A program made the position numbers and the translations under genes. From assembly GCA_041650595.1 (NCBI GenBank), contig JBAZKW010000011.1, positions 1 to 64,000 of the forward strand: 64,000 nt of DNA, read 5' to 3'. Below are positions 34,677 through 43,100 of the stretch, one piece after another. This DNA comes from CALFCX01 sp041650595 (GTDB lineage: Bacteria > Margulisbacteria > WOR-1 > JAKLHX01). Numbering within the stretch: position 1 is the stretch's first letter; every line of letters begins with the position of its first letter. Under the pieces are notes generated by a model. The model had not been told where the DNA came from. It saw nothing but the letters and a program-made list of their open reading frames with translations, and searched no databases.

Positions 34677-36311
34677 ATGAACGTAAAAATCGGACAACTG
34701 ATGGATAAAAAACTTGGGAAGCAAAAGAACGACATTCTTCCCGTACTTAAAGATTTGTCCAAGATAGTTCTGGCAGAAGGCAAAAAGTTCGATGTCTGTG
34801 AAAAGGCGTCCAAGGACCTTCCGGAAATAGCCGGCAATGCACTTCTGTCTTTTTCATCCTCAGGAAAAACTTCTTCGGTAAAACCTTTGAAGGTTGGCGT
34901 CCTTTTTTCCGGCGGACCGGCATCAGGCGGCCACAATGTTGTTGTCGGACTTTATGACGCGATAAAAGAAATGGACCCAAAAAGCGAGGTCATAGGTTTT
35001 ATGAACGGACCTGACGGCTTGTTGAAAGCCGACGGCAAAGTCCTGTCAAAAGCAGATATAGACAGTGTAAGGAACCAGGGAGGCTTTTATCTTCTCGGGA
35101 CTTCCCGGACAAAGTTTGAAAAAGAATCAGATATGGCCAAATGTTCCGAAACCATCAAAAAGTTCGATCTTGACGGGCTTTTGATCATCGGAGGTGACGA
35201 TTCCAATACCAACGCGGCACATCTGGCGAACCATCTTAAAAAAGACGGCTCCAAAGCTGTTGTTGTCGGTATTCCCAAGACCATAGACGGTGATCTTGCC
35301 TATCTCCCTTATCTCCAGACTTCTTTCGGGTTTTATACGGCGGCTATGACCTACAGCGAAATGGTCGGCAATATTTGCAGGGATCTTCCATCCAGCCGCA
35401 AGATATGGCATTTTGTAAAGCTCATGGGACGATCAGCCAGCTGGATAACGCTTGAAACCGCTTTCCAGACACAGCCGAACGTCGCGCTCATCGGCGAAGA
35501 GATCAAAGAAAAGAAGATGACCCTGTCGCAGGTAATAGACATGGTCGCCGATATCATCGAAAAAAGATATAAAGCCGGTAAAAAATACGGGATCGTCCTT
35601 ATCCCGGAAGGAATAGTAGAATTCATTCCTGAAATAAAAAGCCTTATTTCCAGTATCAACAAAGCGATAGTGAATATAGGCAACGATCATTTCATAAAAA
35701 TGCATATCAACGACAGAAAAGAAAAGGTCCTGGTTGAACTTATACAAGAGCATGAAAGGCTTTTCGTGGAACTGCCTCACACCGTGCAGAACGGGCTTCT
35801 TTCGGGTTTGGACCCGCACGGCAACGTACAGGTATCGCAAATCGCCTCAGATGTGCTCATTATGGACCTGGTCTGGGACCGCCTTTCACAACGGGGCATA
35901 AAATTGACCACACAGACGCATTTCTACGGTTATGACGGAAGATGCGGATATCCTACATGGTTCGACGCGACCTATACATATAATCTTGGCAGGGCCGCAA
36001 GTATACTCGTAGCCAACAGCAAAGCCGGTTATATGGTAACAGTGAATAACATCAACGGATCATTTGATAAGTGGCAGGCGCAAGGGATCCCCCTAGCCGG
36101 CATGATGGCCGTGGAAGAAAGAAAAGGAAAAGACTGTCTCGTAATATCAAAGTATCTGGTGAACCTAAACAGCAGGGCCTTTAAAGAATTCGAAAAGAAC
36201 CGCGACAAATGGGCTTTTGAAGACTGCTACCTTTGTCCGGGTCCTATCCAATTCTTCGGGCCGGATGAACTGGTAAAATCAAAAGCGATAACGATGGAGT
36301 TGAACACCTGA
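34677..36311 (+). CDS. pfp: Pyrophosphate-type 6-phosphofructokinase
   Basis: A 544-residue enzyme of the long PPi-PFK subgroup. GGPASGGHN binds phosphate; GGDDSNT has the Asp where ATP enzymes carry Gly, and PKTIDGDL supplies the catalytic Asp and the Lys typical of PPi use. It phosphorylates fructose 6-phosphate reversibly with PPi, so it can serve glycolysis and gluconeogenesis. I start at 34677 (MNVKIGQ), which has AAAGGAG eight bases before it; the ATG 15 bases earlier would overlap that site. PPi preference is inferred from motifs. Confidence 0.88.
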   Translation: MNVKIGQLMDKKLGKQKNDILPVLKDLSKIVLAEGKKFDVCEKASKDLPEIAGNALLSFSSSGKTSSVKPLKVGVLFSGGPASGGHNVVVGLYDAIKEMDPKSEVIGFMNGPDGLLKADGKVLSKADIDSVRNQGGFYLLGTSRTKFEKESDMAKCSETIKKFDLDGLLIIGGDDSNTNAAHLANHLKKDGSKAVVVGIPKTIDGDLAYLPYLQTSFGFYTAAMTYSEMVGNICRDLPSSRKIWHFVKLMGRSASWITLETAFQTQPNVALIGEEIKEKKMTLSQVIDMVADIIEKRYKAGKKYGIVLIPEGIVEFIPEIKSLISSINKAIVNIGNDHFIKMHINDRKEKVLVELIQEHERLFVELPHTVQNGLLSGLDPHGNVQVSQIASDVLIMDLVWDRLSQRGIKLTTQTHFYGYDGRCGYPTWFDATYTYNLGRAASILVANSKAGYMVTVNNINGSFDKWQAQGIPLAGMMAVEERKGKDCLVISKYLVNLNSRAFKEFEKNRDKWAFEDCYLCPGPIQFFGPDELVKSKAITMELNT

Positions 36312-36356
36312 GTTAAAGATCGCAACACATTCTAGGCTGCACGGACAAGGTGCGCA

Positions 36357-37142
36357 TTAATGCACGCCATCTCTTCTCTCCCGCCGTCCCATATCAAAGC
36401 ACCCTTTTTCGTCAAAGCCGGCATGCTCAAGGAATCCAAGAGTATTTTGTATCTCCTGATTTAAGCGTTTATCGGCATCATAGTCGTCTTTGGGATAAAT
36501 TTTGAATTGAAAATTTCGAATATAGTCTGCGAACATGCCTCCTCGCAAACCGGCGGCCATAAGCAAAATCAAGGATTCGCTTCCGTACCCTGCGCCCCTG
36601 AAATTGACATCTAAGGGAAACACGACATGATCATCCGATGATACGATGCCGCGATGATGTATCCCATATCTGAAGAAAAGATTGTTAGCTCCTTTCGCGT
36701 GTTCATAAAGACCGTGACCGATAACAATATCGCCAAAATCATTATGTCTGACGGATATCGAAAACAGATGCGTTTTTCTTGTTTTTACGCGTGAAAGAGG
36801 AACAAAATATGCCAACTTTACCCTTCCATGAGTAAAAACTGTGCAGCAACCGGGATCAAGATCCTTTCCGACCCGAATATTCCCTATCCAATCGGAGCGG
36901 AACGTTCCGAACATCGCATCAGAAAATCGTGTTGCAATAGTTCCAACTTTTTCGGCACAAGTTATTTGTTCTCTTCCAAAATCAACTTCTTTAATGAATC
37001 CCGGAGTTAAAGGAAATAATCCGGCGTTCCTGTCTTTTGGTCTCGGCGCCATTCCAGCATAAAGAGAAGTTTCCGCAAGCGGCAAAGGACGGAACCCTGA
37101 CACTATAAAAGAGCCTCCACACCCGCTCACGCGCTCCACCAT
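36357..37142 (-). CDS. Unknown protein cotranscribed with the HAD gene
   Basis: A 261-residue protein without a recognised domain. A Gly-rich stretch FRGAGYGSESLILLMAAGLRGG (about 188-209, read in pieces) loosely recalls the acetyl-CoA loop of GNAT enzymes, but this is weak. It contains several Cys-containing turns (GCGGSF near the start, DPGCCTVF mid-protein). It overlaps the 3' end of the HAD gene by 16 bases, so it probably shares that gene's promoter element at 38391-38418. It is convergent with the phosphofructokinase gene. Confidence 0.6.
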   Translation of the reverse strand: MVERVSGCGGSFIVSGFRPLPLAETSLYAGMAPRPKDRNAGLFPLTPGFIKEVDFGREQITCAEKVGTIATRFSDAMFGTFRSDWIGNIRVGKDLDPGCCTVFTHGRVKLAYFVPLSRVKTRKTHLFSISVRHNDFGDIVIGHGLYEHAKGANNLFFRYGIHHRGIVSSDDHVVFPLDVNFRGAGYGSESLILLMAAGLRGGMFADYIRNFQFKIYPKDDYDADKRLNQEIQNTLGFLEHAGFDEKGCFDMGRRERRDGVH

Positions 37143-38347
37143 TGCTTCGCCTCAAAATCAGGAACATCCCCCACCCTTCTTCCGCTCACAAGATTCGCCC
37201 ATTGCAGTATGCCTAGGCTGCCGTCAAGCCGCTGCTCGCAACTAAGATATACATGCGGCGGGAGTTCATCAGCGTCCATGGGACTGTGGTTCAGATAAAA
37301 ACATATCCGCCTGACATTCTTATAACGCGAAAGATTGATGCCGAATGTTTCTATGTCGTTTGTGCCGTCACCCATTATGATCACGAGCGTATTTTCTTCC
37401 GGATTGATGTCGCTTAATATTCTGCCAAGCGATTGGACCACTGCCTGCGCTTTAGTTATTTTAGATAGCAATACAAATGTCGCGCCCGGGATAAGAAATG
37501 TACCGGGATATACATGCCACCACCTGAGCATGTTATCGACAACGGATTTTGCAAATCGCCGTGAATCGTCCTGCGTTGGATCATACGCATCGAGAACGCT
37601 CTTGGTATCCTGGAGTTCAAGGACAAGCGCACTCCCCACATCGTATATATAAGGGCCGCCGAATGTCGGGCCGATCAATCTTGACAGCAATTTAAATTTA
37701 AAAACCTCGCCTTGTATCCCTTTACCCCATAGGCCATACTTACGTAATATTTCAAATCTTTTTAAAGCGCTCCCAAAAGCATCGTTGATTTTCTTCAATT
37801 CAGGTTGCTTAAATAAGTTGACAAACGTGCCTTTCGGTTCGTCAGCTTCAGCATGAAAAGCCCTCATAAATGCCAGCATCATGATGTGTGCGGCATCTTC
37901 CCTGAAACTCAGCGACCAGCTGGGTTCGATTCTCGAAAATGATTTTTCTCCGTCCGGCCGATAATCCTCCTGTGTTCTTCCTGTCGCGGCAATCATATGG
38001 TAACGGTCCGCCCAGTCCATTGCTGCAAGAGCATTGCGAAAAATCGTTTGCGATTTCCTCATTTCAGATTCGGGATCGCCGGAATTGACCAGCAAAGCAT
38101 TATCAGGATTTGAAAGAAAACTAAGCGAAGCCGCATGAATATCTTCCCTGATCGGTTTATCCGTCCTTTCCGTCAAAGTCCCTGTATTGTCGGAAACAAG
38201 TATCACATGTTTGATCACTTCTCCGGCAGGCCAGCCCGTCACTTCGACAAGGCGCAAATCAGTATCTATGAGGCGCAAATCTGAAGCCGTCCCATGCGCA
38301 GCACGCAGCATTCTTGGTGCACCTGTTCTGTTCATTACAACTCGCAT
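37127..38347 (-). CDS. HAD-superfamily protein with P-type-like DNTGTLT motif
   Basis: A 406-residue protein. HAD motif I is SDNTGTLTE (about 52-60) and motif IV is MGDGTNDIETF (GDGTND at 326-331), with a likely motif III Lys in LLSKITKAQAV. Soluble HAD phosphatases use DxDxT; here the second Asp is Thr, as in the DKTGT of P-type ATPases, which slows phosphoenzyme hydrolysis. It has no membrane helices, so it is not a P-type pump. Substrate is unknown. Residues 1-22 lack acids. It follows an element TGAAAT-N16-CGATAG and leads a two-gene unit. Confidence 0.7.
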   Translation of the reverse strand: MRVVMNRTGAPRMLRAAHGTASDLRLIDTDLRLVEVTGWPAGEVIKHVILVSDNTGTLTERTDKPIREDIHAASLSFLSNPDNALLVNSGDPESEMRKSQTIFRNALAAMDWADRYHMIAATGRTQEDYRPDGEKSFSRIEPSWSLSFREDAAHIMMLAFMRAFHAEADEPKGTFVNLFKQPELKKINDAFGSALKRFEILRKYGLWGKGIQGEVFKFKLLSRLIGPTFGGPYIYDVGSALVLELQDTKSVLDAYDPTQDDSRRFAKSVVDNMLRWWHVYPGTFLIPGATFVLLSKITKAQAVVQSLGRILSDINPEENTLVIIMGDGTNDIETFGINLSRYKNVRRICFYLNHSPMDADELPPHVYLSCEQRLDGSLGILQWANLVSGRRVGDVPDFEAKQWWSA

Positions 38348-38390
38348 TTGCTACTTTCCTTTGCCCTGTGAATATAGTTCCATCAATTAT

Positions 38391-38418
38391 CTATCGTAAG
38401 TTTCCGGAAGGAATTTCA
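38391..38418 (-). promoter_or_regulatory. TGAAAT-N16-CGATAG promoter-like element (HAD gene)
   Basis: Minus strand: TGAAAT (38418-38413), 16 bases, CGATAG (38396-38391), 43 bases before the ATG. Confidence 0.8.
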
Positions 38419-38438
38419 AAAAATGAGGATACTATAGC

Positions 38439-40142
38439 CTAAAACTTACACCCTGCAGGAATTGCCCGATCCATAGCGTATTGTATTTCGTCAAGAATCC
38501 TTTGTCCCGTATTCATGTCTGCTAAGCGCAATCCTGCCTTTCTTAACATCTCATAAACAGTTGCCAAATCAATATGCTCTGCCTGTCCTGATGCAAGGAC
38601 ATCAACCATCGCAAGTGTTTGTGAAGCATTCATTTGGAAATTGCCTACCTCTAGAATAATAAGATTGATTTCTTCACCGACCATTTTTTTGAGCTGTTGA
38701 AAAAGCTGATACATTGCAGATGGAGTGCCGGGTCGAGAAACAATTCTTGATATTTCCTCAATCCCCATTAGAAGCAGCTTAAGTGACGGATAACCTTCGC
38801 GCCGCTTGCCGAAAGAAAGCGGCAGCTCTCCGCGCAGGAATCTTTCTGCATCTGTATGATATGGCCTGCTTTGTTCCGAGCCGATGAATGAACTGATCCA
38901 TTGCCTTGCTGTGCTCTGAGCTTTTTCCTCAAAATTGTCCAAACCTTTTTCCTCATACAAATAAACAAGCCCACGGACAATTCCGTGGAAAGCAACGCTT
39001 GGGTTTGAAAGGCGAGATAGAGTGCGGGCTTGATATTCCATATGTCCAGCAGCAATTTTGTCCCCTTTAGGCCTGACATTATCGACTGCCATAAGATCCA
39101 CGAGAGAACGGACAAATCTGGGTATGCTTACACCTGTCTTTCTTTCTCTTATTGATATAAGACGCAATTCATGCCTATCCTCCGCTGATTTTCTATAGAT
39201 AGTATCGCCTGCATTAAGGAAATAATTTGCTATTGTTGTACCGCCTTTGGCCTCAGGTTCGTAATGATAAACAATGGAAGCAATGACCTCTGCAAGGACA
39301 TCCGCAACATCTTCCTCGGGAAGTTTGACCAGTCGGCTTCTTTCGCCGCAAAACTCCCAGCGCCAGAGGGTCCCGTGTTCAAAACCCAGCTCTTCATAAC
39401 CGCCGAGAAATTGTGAAATCCCGATCGTATATTTTTGATCGGCGACTGTCACATTACGTACTCCATAAGGTTTAGGAAGGAATCTTCGCCTTCCGATGCG
39501 CCAATAATGTTCAAAATATTGCTGATTTTTGGCAATTGTTTCCGCACGCATTTTATTTTTGTTGCGCGGGATCTCCACGACAAGCTGCGGATTGCCGTCA
39601 ATATTCACCTTCAGCAACTGCGAAAATGATCCCTGCTTAAATAACTCGAACTCTATTGTGTTCACATCAGGGCTAACTCCAAAAGGATGCCACAGCATTT
39701 TATCAGCCAACAGTTCATGTGCAGCTTTCCTTCTCAGATTGCCCAATTCTTCTCCGTCTAACATGTTTTTAGGGTCCGGATCATATGGTTCCGGAAAAGG
39801 TGTTATGTAATTCGTCTGAGCTCCTTCTAAAGAGTCATCATCTATTTGAGCTTGCAGAATCTGTTGCATAATAAGATGGTTTTGACCACTTTGTAATATC
39901 AATCCCCTTTTTCTTGAAATTTCACTGACAATTGCCGGTGATAGAGCAGGATGAACGAGCAGCTCTTCTAAAACAGCACTCAGCGCCGCTTTTTGCTTTG
40001 GAGAAATACCTCCCAGTTTGGCTTCGACTTTTGGCATGACCCGAGTAGCATTAAGCGATCTGCTGCCCAAATCAATATGTGAAGCTCTAAGGACTTGCGG
40101 CGTAAAACCTGATCTATGACCCATACAGCTTGTAACTCTCAT
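38439..40142 (-). CDS. Unknown 567-residue protein (possible kinase-like fold)
   Basis: A large soluble protein. Residues about 165-230 (SFSQLLKVNIDGNPQLVVEI and onward) followed by an IGISQFLGGYEELGF stretch loosely resemble the N-lobe and hinge of protein-kinase or aminoglycoside-kinase folds, but no HxD...N or DFG motif is clear, so I do not call an activity. N-terminal residues 1-23 have no acids and are basic. It starts just downstream of an exact TGAAAT-N16-CGATAA element and has a GGGAG-like site before ATG. It is a single-gene unit upstream of ligA. Confidence 0.6.
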   Translation of the reverse strand: MRVTSCMGHRSGFTPQVLRASHIDLGSRSLNATRVMPKVEAKLGGISPKQKAALSAVLEELLVHPALSPAIVSEISRKRGLILQSGQNHLIMQQILQAQIDDDSLEGAQTNYITPFPEPYDPDPKNMLDGEELGNLRRKAAHELLADKMLWHPFGVSPDVNTIEFELFKQGSFSQLLKVNIDGNPQLVVEIPRNKNKMRAETIAKNQQYFEHYWRIGRRRFLPKPYGVRNVTVADQKYTIGISQFLGGYEELGFEHGTLWRWEFCGERSRLVKLPEEDVADVLAEVIASIVYHYEPEAKGGTTIANYFLNAGDTIYRKSAEDRHELRLISIRERKTGVSIPRFVRSLVDLMAVDNVRPKGDKIAAGHMEYQARTLSRLSNPSVAFHGIVRGLVYLYEEKGLDNFEEKAQSTARQWISSFIGSEQSRPYHTDAERFLRGELPLSFGKRREGYPSLKLLLMGIEEISRIVSRPGTPSAMYQLFQQLKKMVGEEINLIILEVGNFQMNASQTLAMVDVLASGQAEHIDLATVYEMLRKAGLRLADMNTGQRILDEIQYAMDRAIPAGCKF

Positions 40143-40177
40143 TTAATTGTTATATCTCCCATAATGTGCTCAAATAT

Positions 40178-40205
40178 TTATCGGCAATAAGGCGTGTGGA
40201 TTTCA
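40178..40205 (-). promoter_or_regulatory. TGAAAT-N16-CGATAA promoter-like element (gene at 38439-40142)
   Basis: Minus strand: TGAAAT (40205-40200), 16 bases, CGATAA (40183-40178), 35 bases before the ATG. Exact match. Confidence 0.82.
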
Positions 40206-40276
40206 ACTAAAAATATAATGATTTGACGATTTTGTGAAATGGAGACAAAATTTCAGTGTCGGGTTAAGACTCAGCC

Positions 40277-42307
40277 TCATAGTAGCTTTTTGAACTCATC
40301 TTCGTCCAGTATCTTTACCCCAAGTTTCATGGCCTTTTCATACTTCGACCCCGGCTCACTGCCAGCAACTACATAATCAGTGCTCTTGCTGACGGAAGAA
40401 GAGGCCTTTCCGCCGAGAGATCTGACAAGCTCTTCCGCCTCTTCCCGTGACATTCCCGTAAGCGTCCCTGTGAACACAAATATCTTTCCCTTGATCCCTT
40501 TTTTGTAATTTGTAATTTTTAATTTGTAATTGAGCTTGACTCCCGCCTTCTTCAGCTTTTCTATAAGGTGACGATTATGGTTGTCCTTAAAGTATGCGGT
40601 TATCGAGCCGGCAATCTTTGGGCCTATGCCTTCTATTGCTGTAAGGGAAGCATCACCAGCTTTTATTAGCGCATCAATATCACCAAAATTCTCTGCCAAT
40701 AGCTCAGCCGCCCGGCGTCCGACGTTCAAAATCCCGAGCGCATATATCACCCTGTCCAGACCTCTTTCCTTACTTGCATCTATCGCGGACAAAATGTTAT
40801 CCGCGCTCTTGTCCGCCTTCCTTTCGAGTCCCATGATATTTTGCTTTTTAGTGTAATATATATCAGATAAATCGTTTATTAACCCGCTCTTTACCAGGTC
40901 ATTTGCAAGCGCATCACCTACTCCTTCGATATCCATTGCCTGGCGGCTGGCAAAGTGTTTTACGGATTCGATAAGCTTGGCCGGACACGAGGAATTGATG
41001 CATCTGACCGCTGCTTCGTCTTCTTCCCTATAAACGTCACCCCCGCAAACAGGACAATGCTTGGGCATATGGAATATCTTTACGTTTTCATCACGCTTTT
41101 CTTTGACCACCCTCACCACCTGCGGAATAACATCACCCGCACGCTGAACTATCACATGGTCGCCAATCCTTATGTCCTTGCGGGCGATCTCGTCTTCGTT
41201 GTGAAGGGTTGAGTTCTTTACCATCACCCCACCGAGCCGTATGGGCTTAAGATGAGCGACAGGGGTCAATGTGCCTGTGCGGCCGACCTGAACATCTATC
41301 GCTTCGATCACTGTTTCCTTCTGTTGCGGCGGGAATTTGTAGGCGATCGCCCAACGGGGACTTTTCATCGTAGAACCCAGCTTCTTTTGCGCCTCAAGAT
41401 CGTTCACCTTTACAACGATCCCGTCTATCTCATAATCCAGCTTTTCTCGTTTTTCCTCAAACTCTTCGCAGAATTTGATCACGGCCCCTATCCCATCGCA
41501 TGCTTTTACATTCGGATTGACCCTAAACCCTAAGTCTTTTAACATTTCCAAAGTCCCAGCCTGTGTTGCCCTATTTTGCAATTTTGAATTTGCCTGCCCT
41601 GAGCTTGTCGAATGGGTAATTTGTAATTTCCCCAATGCCGCCCCATAACAAAACATGCTAAGCGGCCGTTTGGCAGTAATTCTTGGATCCAACTGCCGAA
41701 GAGAGCCGGCAGCCGCATTCCTGGGGTTAGCGAACAATGGTTCCCCTTCTTTTTCCCTTTCCTCGTTAAGCTTATAGAAATTTTTAAGAGACAGATATAC
41801 CTCTCCGCGGACCTCTATAGAGGTTTCTTCATCAATCTTAAGAGGGATCGCTTTTATAGTCCTTAGGTTTTCCGTAATATCCTCACCATGCACACCATCA
41901 CCTCGCGTCGCCCCTTTTACAAAAATACTTTTTTCGTACAATAGGGATACCGCTAGACCATCTATCTTAAGCTCGCATACATATTCGATATCGAAGGACA
42001 CTCCCAGACCTTTGCGGACTCTTTCGTCAAATTCTTTGAGCTCTTCTATATTAAGTGCATTGTCCAGGCTAAGTAGAGGTGTTTTGTGGGTTACGGATGC
42101 AAATTTATCAAGAGGGCTTCCGCCTACTCTTTGTGTAGGAGAGTCGGGTGTTATAAGATCGGGATTTTCTTTTTCAAGATCGATAAGCCGCCTCATTAAA
42201 AGATCATATTCATGATCGCTTATAGAAGGCTTGTCCAACACATAATACAAATGATCGTGGCGGACAATCTCTTTTTTTAGTTTTTCTATTTCTTGCTTGG
42301 CATTCAT
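40277..42307 (-). CDS. ligA: NAD-dependent DNA ligase
   Basis: A 676-residue ligase. The adenylated Lys114 lies in CELKIDGLAV; the OB fold, the four-Cys zinc finger (CPVCGG ... CINSSCPAKL), HhH repeats and a C-terminal BRCT domain follow. I start at 42307 (MNAKQEIEKL); the open frame extends 13 codons further into a family B repeat. Two segments look like repeat-derived insertions: about residues 226-248 (around ITHSTSSGQANSK) between the adenylation and OB domains, and KLKITNYK before the BRCT domain (40500-40534). Catalytic motifs are unaffected. Confidence 0.95.
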   Translation of the reverse strand: MNAKQEIEKLKKEIVRHDHLYYVLDKPSISDHEYDLLMRRLIDLEKENPDLITPDSPTQRVGGSPLDKFASVTHKTPLLSLDNALNIEELKEFDERVRKGLGVSFDIEYVCELKIDGLAVSLLYEKSIFVKGATRGDGVHGEDITENLRTIKAIPLKIDEETSIEVRGEVYLSLKNFYKLNEEREKEGEPLFANPRNAAAGSLRQLDPRITAKRPLSMFCYGAALGKLQITHSTSSGQANSKLQNRATQAGTLEMLKDLGFRVNPNVKACDGIGAVIKFCEEFEEKREKLDYEIDGIVVKVNDLEAQKKLGSTMKSPRWAIAYKFPPQQKETVIEAIDVQVGRTGTLTPVAHLKPIRLGGVMVKNSTLHNEDEIARKDIRIGDHVIVQRAGDVIPQVVRVVKEKRDENVKIFHMPKHCPVCGGDVYREEDEAAVRCINSSCPAKLIESVKHFASRQAMDIEGVGDALANDLVKSGLINDLSDIYYTKKQNIMGLERKADKSADNILSAIDASKERGLDRVIYALGILNVGRRAAELLAENFGDIDALIKAGDASLTAIEGIGPKIAGSITAYFKDNHNRHLIEKLKKAGVKLNYKLKITNYKKGIKGKIFVFTGTLTGMSREEAEELVRSLGGKASSSVSKSTDYVVAGSEPGSKYEKAMKLGVKILDEDEFKKLL
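40500..40534. repeat. A/T-rich repeat in frame within ligA
   Basis: Tandem AATTTGTAATTT/AATTACAAATTA units encode KLNYKLKITNYKK in the linker before the BRCT domain. A shorter piece (TAATTTGTAATTT) recurs in the same gene at about 41617-41629. Confidence 0.7.
41592..41615. repeat. GC-type palindromic element in frame within ligA
   Basis: CCTGCCCTGAGCTTGTCGAA and flanking bases encode the THSTSSGQAN stretch. CCTGAGCTTGTCGAA-type elements are short palindromic repeats common in candidate-phylum genomes by my recollection; here it lies in the linker after the adenylation domain. Confidence 0.65.
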
Positions 42308-42322
42308 TTCTTGCTTTATTCT

Positions 42323-42417
42323 GTCATTGCGAGCAAAGCGAAGCAATCTACAAAGTTCCCTGTGAGCTTTTATAGATTGCTTCGTCGTCCCGCATTTTGC
42401 GGGACTCCTCGCAATGG
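42323..42417. repeat. Family B palindromic repeat overlapping truB and the ligA leader
   Basis: A 95-bp member with ends GTCATTGCGAG and CTCGCAATGG and an internal CCCGCA/TGCGGG hairpin. It covers the truB stop codon and the last 22 or so codons of truB, and extends toward the ligA start. Confidence 0.88.
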
Positions 42418-43100
42418 CCGTTTATCAGTATCTTGTCCAACTCCCCATTATTATACAAATTTTTGATCTGCTCAAGTGTATGGCTGTCTTCGATACGGAA
42501 CTGACCGCTTTTTGTCCTTATAAGCTGTGATTCGTAAGCTCCCGTACCTAGCATGGCCCCTATATCCTCGCAGAGCGTTCTTATATATGTGCCTTTGGAA
42601 CAATCAACTCTTATGCGCGCCTTTGGATTAGGACCTTCTTCAAAAGATAAAAGATCAATGGAATTTACGCGTATCTTTCTAGGAGGCCGGTCCACGGTTA
42701 TCCCCTGCCTGGCAAGATCGTACAACCTCTGTCCTTTATGATGAAGAGCCGAGACCATCGGCGGAATCTGCTCTATTTCTCCCACAAATGTTTTTATGGT
42801 TTCTTCTAGAGCTCTTTTATCTATCTTTACTTGCCTGCTTGAAAGTATCTTGCCGTCGCTGTCGCCTGAATCAGTGGTTATGCCAAAGACCATCTCGGCT
42901 TCATACACTTTGTCATGTCCCATGAACTCACCGGACCTTTTACAGGCTTTGTCCAGGCAGATCACAAGTACTCCGGTAGCCGACGGATCAAGCGTACCGG
43001 CATGCCCAACTTTTTTTATCTTTGTTATTTTGCGGATTATATCAACGACTTTAAACGAGGAGATACCTTTGGGCTTGTTGACGACTACAACTGCGTCCAT
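42348..43100 (-). CDS. truB: tRNA pseudouridine-55 synthase
   Basis: A 250-residue TruB. The catalytic Asp is in GHAGTLDPSATGVL; KPKGISSF, the second-motif Tyr region and the RVDCSKGTYIRTL stretch are typical. The last residues, HCEESRKMRDDEAIYKSS and a short end, are encoded by a family B repeat and are not part of the normal protein; the PUA-like end is short. It overlaps nrnA by 16 bases and belongs to the nusA-infB-rbfA-nrnA-truB cluster. Confidence 0.94.
   Translation of the reverse strand: MDAVVVVNKPKGISSFKVVDIIRKITKIKKVGHAGTLDPSATGVLVICLDKACKRSGEFMGHDKVYEAEMVFGITTDSGDSDGKILSSRQVKIDKRALEETIKTFVGEIEQIPPMVSALHHKGQRLYDLARQGITVDRPPRKIRVNSIDLLSFEEGPNPKARIRVDCSKGTYIRTLCEDIGAMLGTGAYESQLIRTKSGQFRIEDSHTLEQIKNLYNNGELDKILINGHCEESRKMRDDEAIYKSSQGTL

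Noticed and set aside
36312..36356. Terminator between the phosphofructokinase gene and the convergent unknown gene
   Set aside because: No stable stem followed by a T-run is visible in this short gap.
40258..40281. Family A palindrome at the ligA 3' end
   Set aside because: GGGTTAAGACTCAGCC resembles the family but the arms pair too poorly to call.
42308..42346. N-terminal extension of LigA (MLRFARND ...)
   Set aside because: It is the translation of a family B repeat and has no ribosome-binding site; LigA homologues begin at the later Met.
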